Shown one piece after another: positions 14,694 through 15,719 of a stretch of DNA of 15,719 bases. The notes below the pieces were generated by a model. The model had not been told where the DNA came from. It did not search any database and was given only the letters and a program-made list of their open reading frames with translations. Position 1 is the stretch's first letter; the number at the start of each line of letters is the position of its first letter. The position numbers were made by a program, and so were the translations under genes. The DNA comes from Lentisphaerota bacterium (GTDB taxonomy: Bacteria > Verrucomicrobiota > Kiritimatiellia > JAAZAB01): NCBI GenBank assembly GCA_016182435.1, contig JACPGN010000271.1, forward strand, positions 1-15,719, read 5' to 3'.

Positions 14694-14754
14694 GGTTAAG
14701 AGTTATGGGCAAGTATGGCAGAAGCCGACCTGCAAAATAAAGCAAAAAAAACGG

Positions 14755-14782
14755 TTGACAGCTTATTGGAATTTGGTACATT
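14755..14782 (+). promoter_or_regulatory. Sigma70-type promoter
   Basis: A consensus -35 TTGACA (14755-14760), 16-nt spacer, and a -10 TACATT (14777-14782). It is in an AT-rich stretch 28 nt before the ATG of the small secreted-protein gene, so the transcript should start near 14789. It is the only clear promoter upstream of the rRNA leader in the window. Confidence 0.7.
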
Positions 14783-14796
14783 AAGTTCTGAATCGG

Positions 14797-14805
14797 AAAG
14801 GAGGT
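14797..14805 (+). promoter_or_regulatory. Strong ribosome binding site AAAGGAGGT
   Basis: Nearly perfect complement of the 16S 3' end, with 4 nt to the ATG at 14810. It is much stronger than the other ribosome sites in this window and fixes the start of the small gene, suggesting high expression. Confidence 0.8.
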
Positions 14806-14809
14806 CATA

Positions 14810-15106
14810 ATGAAGGCCGGACTCATTGCACGGGTTTTATGCGGGCTTTTGATGGTATTTTTCCTGGGGACCTCCACCGACGAGGGGTGTGACAGCAGCA
14901 GCAACACGTCGCAACTGATTGTGAACAACAACACCTCCAGCGGATTTACGGTTACGGTCGCCGGCCAGAGTGGTTACGTTGATGGCGGTGGCGATGCCAT
15001 TTCCTTTGATGTCGCCCCGGACATATATTATACGGTTACGACTTCGACCGGCCTATCGAAAACGGTCTATGTCGGTAATACGAGCAGCAGCGTATCCTTC
15101 CCTTGA
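14810..15106 (+). CDS. Small secreted protein of unknown function
   Basis: The product is 98 residues and I do not recognise the family. An N-terminal signal-like segment (Lys2, Arg8, hydrophobic 9-20) is followed by a Ser/Thr/Asn/Gly-rich region with alternating hydrophobic residues (LIVNNNTSSGFTVTVAG, YYTVTTSTGLSKTVYVG), suggesting a small beta-sandwich. Cys27 (DEGC) is not in a good lipobox, so a lipid anchor is doubtful. Promoter and ribosome site are both strong. Its base composition is less GC-rich than the neighbouring genes. It ends 10 nt before the CRISPR-repeat-like hairpin and about 66 nt before the rRNA boxA, so it may be transcribed together with the rRNA leader. It may be an extracellular or surface protein, but no function can be assigned. 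Confidence 0.7.
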   Translation: MKAGLIARVLCGLLMVFFLGTSTDEGCDSSSNTSQLIVNNNTSSGFTVTVAGQSGYVDGGGDAISFDVAPDIYYTVTTSTGLSKTVYVGNTSSSVSFP

Positions 15107-15115
15107 AGGAGGCGC

Positions 15116-15166
15116 TCAATCCACGCGCCCGCCGCGGCACAGTCCCGGGGCGGTCGCGTGGATTGA
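15116..15166. repeat. Long hairpin with type I-C CRISPR-repeat-like arms (orphan, not an array)
   Basis: TCAATCCACGCG (15116-15127) pairs perfectly with CGCGTGGATTGA (15155-15166). The stem goes on with CCGCC/GGCGG and CGG/CCG after single mismatches, leaving a 7-nt loop. With the two following bases AC the right arm reads GCGTGGATTGAAAC, the hallmark 3' end of type I-C repeats (GTCGC...GCGTGGATTGAAAC). The left arm is an inverted, incomplete copy. There are no further repeats, no spacers and no cas genes in the window. No U-run follows, so a classical terminator is unlikely. Confidence 0.7.
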
Positions 15167-15171
15167 AACAT

Positions 15172-15184
15172 TGTTCTTTGACAA
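15172..15184 (+). promoter_or_regulatory. rRNA leader boxA-like antitermination site
   Basis: TGTTCTTTGACAA resembles the boxA element of rRNA leaders (E. coli TGCTCTTTAACAA), bound by NusB/NusE. It lies about 135 nt before the 16S 5' end, a usual position. The embedded TTGACA has no matching -10 at 16-18 nt, so I read it as boxA rather than a -35. The rRNA promoter should therefore be upstream of it. Confidence 0.65.
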
Positions 15185-15203
15185 CAGAATTTTGCACATC
15201 CAT

Positions 15204-15223
15204 CCACTTCGAGTCGGAAGTGG
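15204..15223 (+). promoter_or_regulatory. Hairpin in rRNA leader
   Basis: CCACTTC (15204-15210) pairs with GAAGTGG (15217-15223) over a 6-nt loop, shortly after boxA, in the place where rRNA leaders often carry a boxB/processing hairpin. The role is inferred from position only. The remaining leader up to 15318 holds no gene that I can see. Confidence 0.4.
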
Positions 15224-15318
15224 TGTGATTTGTGAATAAGCTCATGTTCTAAGCTAAGAAAAGTTCGCGACGGCGGCTGGCCTGGCAACGGGTCGGCTGT
15301 TTTGTCGCAACCGTTTAT

Positions 15319-15719
<401 letters not shown>

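Noticed and set aside
14674..14702. TTGACA within the AAAAGCCC hairpin as a promoter
   Set aside because: At the right spacing the sequence is TAAGAG, a poor -10, while a better promoter is found at 14755.
15112..15170. A CRISPR array
   Set aside because: Only one inverted pair of repeat-like arms, no spacers and no regular spacing.
15178..15206. TTGACA as the -35 of an rRNA promoter
   Set aside because: No -10-like hexamer at 16-18 nt spacing, and the TTGACA lies within a better boxA match.
15036..15288. Open frames on the - strand over the CRISPR-like hairpin (FQSTRP-type peptides)
   Set aside because: This peptide type is a known artefact of translating I-C-like repeats; the frames cross the rRNA leader.

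Overview
The window looks like a stretch of a Gram-negative, GC-rich bacterial chromosome, probably from the PVC superphylum. The partial 16S rRNA gene at the right edge reads GGGAGGCTGCAGTCGAG, with GGCTGCAG instead of the usual GGCAGCAG. As far as I recall, this is a signature of PVC-type lineages (Kiritimatiellota, Lentisphaerota, Planctomycetota, Omnitrophota). Kiritimatiellota is my best guess, but this is inference and cannot be settled without a 16S search. Lipoprotein signals, an outer-membrane beta-barrel and periplasmic enzymes support a double membrane.

Positions 1-13.8 kb form one cell-surface polysaccharide locus. It starts with a processive GT2 synthase resembling hyaluronan synthase/PgaC (2-1114, cut at the window edge). 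Next is a 1305-residue membrane-anchored periplasmic protein made of a PgaB-like deacetylase domain lacking its metal ligands, two copies of a sugar-binding-like plus TIM-barrel-like module, and TPRs (1308-5225). A leftward operon of four tightly packed genes follows: an AlgI-type MBOAT O-acyltransferase (11337-9970), a 95-residue membrane protein (9954-9667), a DUF459-type SGNH hydrolase/acetyltransferase (9661-8903), and a 1224-residue fusion of PgaA-like TPRs, a PgaB-like deacetylase domain and a PgaA-like outer-membrane barrel (8906-5232). Rightward from 11684 lies a lipoprotein with a glycosyl-hydrolase-like 10 (DUF187) domain, a fold related to the PgaB C-terminal hydrolase. Together these suggest a synthase-dependent exopolysaccharide system that combines PNAG-type export with alginate/cellulose-type O-acetylation: synthesis and inner-membrane translocation by the GT2, periplasmic scaffolding and modification, O-acetylation by MBOAT plus SGNH, and exit through the fused barrel. 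The polymer itself cannot be read from the sequence.

From 13.8 kb rightwards the content changes: pyrF on the minus strand, then a lower-GC, strongly promoted gene for a small secreted protein, then an rRNA leader containing a boxA-like antiterminator, and the first 400 nt of 16S rRNA. Several palindromic elements sit between genes: an inverted repeat built from CACGGATA-like units (1156-1232), two copies of an ~80-nt double-hairpin repeat centred on CCCTACGTAGGG (11432-11510 and 14561-14638), and a long hairpin whose arms match the 3' end of a type I-C CRISPR repeat (15116-15166), immediately before boxA.
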